Source of the DNA: Acidobacteriota bacterium
GTDB taxonomy: Bacteria > Acidobacteriota > Terriglobia > Acidiferrales > UBA7541
Assembly: GCA_013289715.1 (NCBI GenBank)
Contig: JABCZJ010000004.1
Span: 1-64,000, forward strand
Direction: 5' to 3'
Length of the DNA stretch: 64,000 bases
A program made the translations under genes and the position numbers. Positions 63,490 through 64,000 of this stretch are shown one piece after another (positions within the stretch are counted from its first letter, which is position 1; the number at the start of each line of letters is the position of its first letter). A model generated the notes under the pieces. That model was not told the origin of the DNA. It saw only the letters and a list, made by a program, of their open reading frames with translations, and ran no database searches.

Positions 63490-64000
63490 TTACTTATTTC
63501 CGTAAACCAACAGAGCGCCGATGGCGCGAAAGGCGGCCAGCTCTTTGGCGTCGCGGAACCAGCGGCCGGTGTACACCGCGGGATTGGGAGTCGGGTCAGG
63601 AATCAGGCGATGCGCGACTTCCATGAATCCGGCATCGCGAAACAGCGTTTCCCATTCGGCAGCGGAAAGCAGTTTTGTGGGCACTGCTAATCTTTCGCCC
63701 CACTGGTGGCAGTACGGATTGTCGCGGTAGTAATTGATGAGAATCCACGCCGAGCCAGCTTCGGCCAGCACCCGATGAATTTCGCGCAAGCCCTTAAGCG
63801 GGTCAGGCCAGTAATACGAGGACTCCACGGAAATCACGCGCGTGAAGAAATTTGCTTCCCAGGGAATCTCATCCACGGAGCCAACGACGAACACGAGATT
63901 TTCGTGGCTCACGCTGGCTTCGCGCGCGTGATGGATCATCTCGTCGGAAATATCCATGCCGACCACGCGCCCTTGGGGCACGCGCTGAGCCAGAATCCGC
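63490..64000 (-). CDS. SAM-dependent methyltransferase, N-terminus beyond the window
   Basis: About 170 residues are visible; the frame is open at the right edge, so the protein continues there (the last visible codons read RILAQRVPQGRVVGMD). A class I methyltransferase: GRVVGMDISDEMI (motif I end), FVVGSVDEIPWEANFFTRVISVES, REIHRVLAEAGSAWILINYY and a C-terminal WETLFRDAGF. UbiE/ArsM-like; the substrate is unknown. It lies 50 bp upstream of nuoB on the same strand and may share its transcript. Confidence 0.85.
   Translation of the reverse strand, partial: RILAQRVPQGRVVGMDISDEMIHHAREASVSHENLVFVVGSVDEIPWEANFFTRVISVESSYYWPDPLKGLREIHRVLAEAGSAWILINYYRDNPYCHQWGERLAVPTKLLSAAEWETLFRDAGFMEVAHRLIPDPTPNPAVYTGRWFRDAKELAAFRAIGALLVYGNK

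Overview
The window looks like chromosomal DNA of an Acidobacteriota member, most likely class Terriglobia. Four things point there: a PadR-type regulator followed by two ATPase-less MacB/FtsX-like permeases (the acidobacterial duplicated orphan permease, ADOP, arrangement); a large Oar-like TonB-dependent receptor; transmembrane Ser/Thr-kinase and cyclase proteins with TPR tails; and high-GC intergenic DNA carrying short palindromic repeats. The genus cannot be fixed from the sequence. About 47 genes are supported. No rRNA, tRNA, CRISPR array or complete mobile element was seen.

Layout. 1-8.5 kb: a possible transposase N-terminus cut by the left edge, a TonB_C/DUF3857/transglutaminase/TPR protein, a cyclase-TPR sensor, a PEP-CTERM protein and a receiver-only response regulator. 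8.9-15.7 kb: glycan and precursor genes (FAD oxidoreductase, carbamoyltransferase, YdcF-like protein, UDP-glucose dehydrogenase and, convergent to it, UDP-glucuronate decarboxylase). Together the last two would make UDP-xylose. 16-25.4 kb: secreted proteins (DUF4440, an Ig-like lipoprotein, two unknowns) and housekeeping genes (fabH, OsmC, a TPR protein, a quinone-oxidoreductase-like MDR). 25.4-34.9 kb: the TonB-dependent receptor with tandem 11-bp sites upstream, then padR-ADOP-ADOP behind a doubled palindromic operator. 34.9-41 kb: aminotransferase, aldo/keto reductase, AraC regulator, DUF1479 protein and FucP-like transporter, a plausible sugar-use locus. 41-51 kb: a Ser/Thr kinase with TPR tail, a sorbosone dehydrogenase-cytochrome c, an alkaline-phosphatase-superfamily protein, and LemA with its DUF2207 partner. 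51-64 kb: a marR-ClC operon with a clear operator, then GNAT, DinB, Dtd, M28 peptidase, NadR-like ATPase, MFS, Fpg, amidohydrolase, cyclase-family hydrolase, EVE protein, Rieske protein, an isolated nuoB and a methyltransferase cut by the right edge.

The most interesting signals are regulatory and architectural. The padR promoter carries two identical copies of CTCTCCT-N9-AGGAGAG. The receptor promoter has four 11-bp units in register. A perfect 17-bp palindrome sits over the -10 of an apparently leaderless marR. Several GTAG-type REP units lie in intergenic gaps. Two proteins of one design put different cytoplasmic effectors (cyclase, kinase) on the same kind of extracytoplasmic TPR sensor. 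A ClC homologue lacks the usual anion-selectivity serine and inner proton glutamate.
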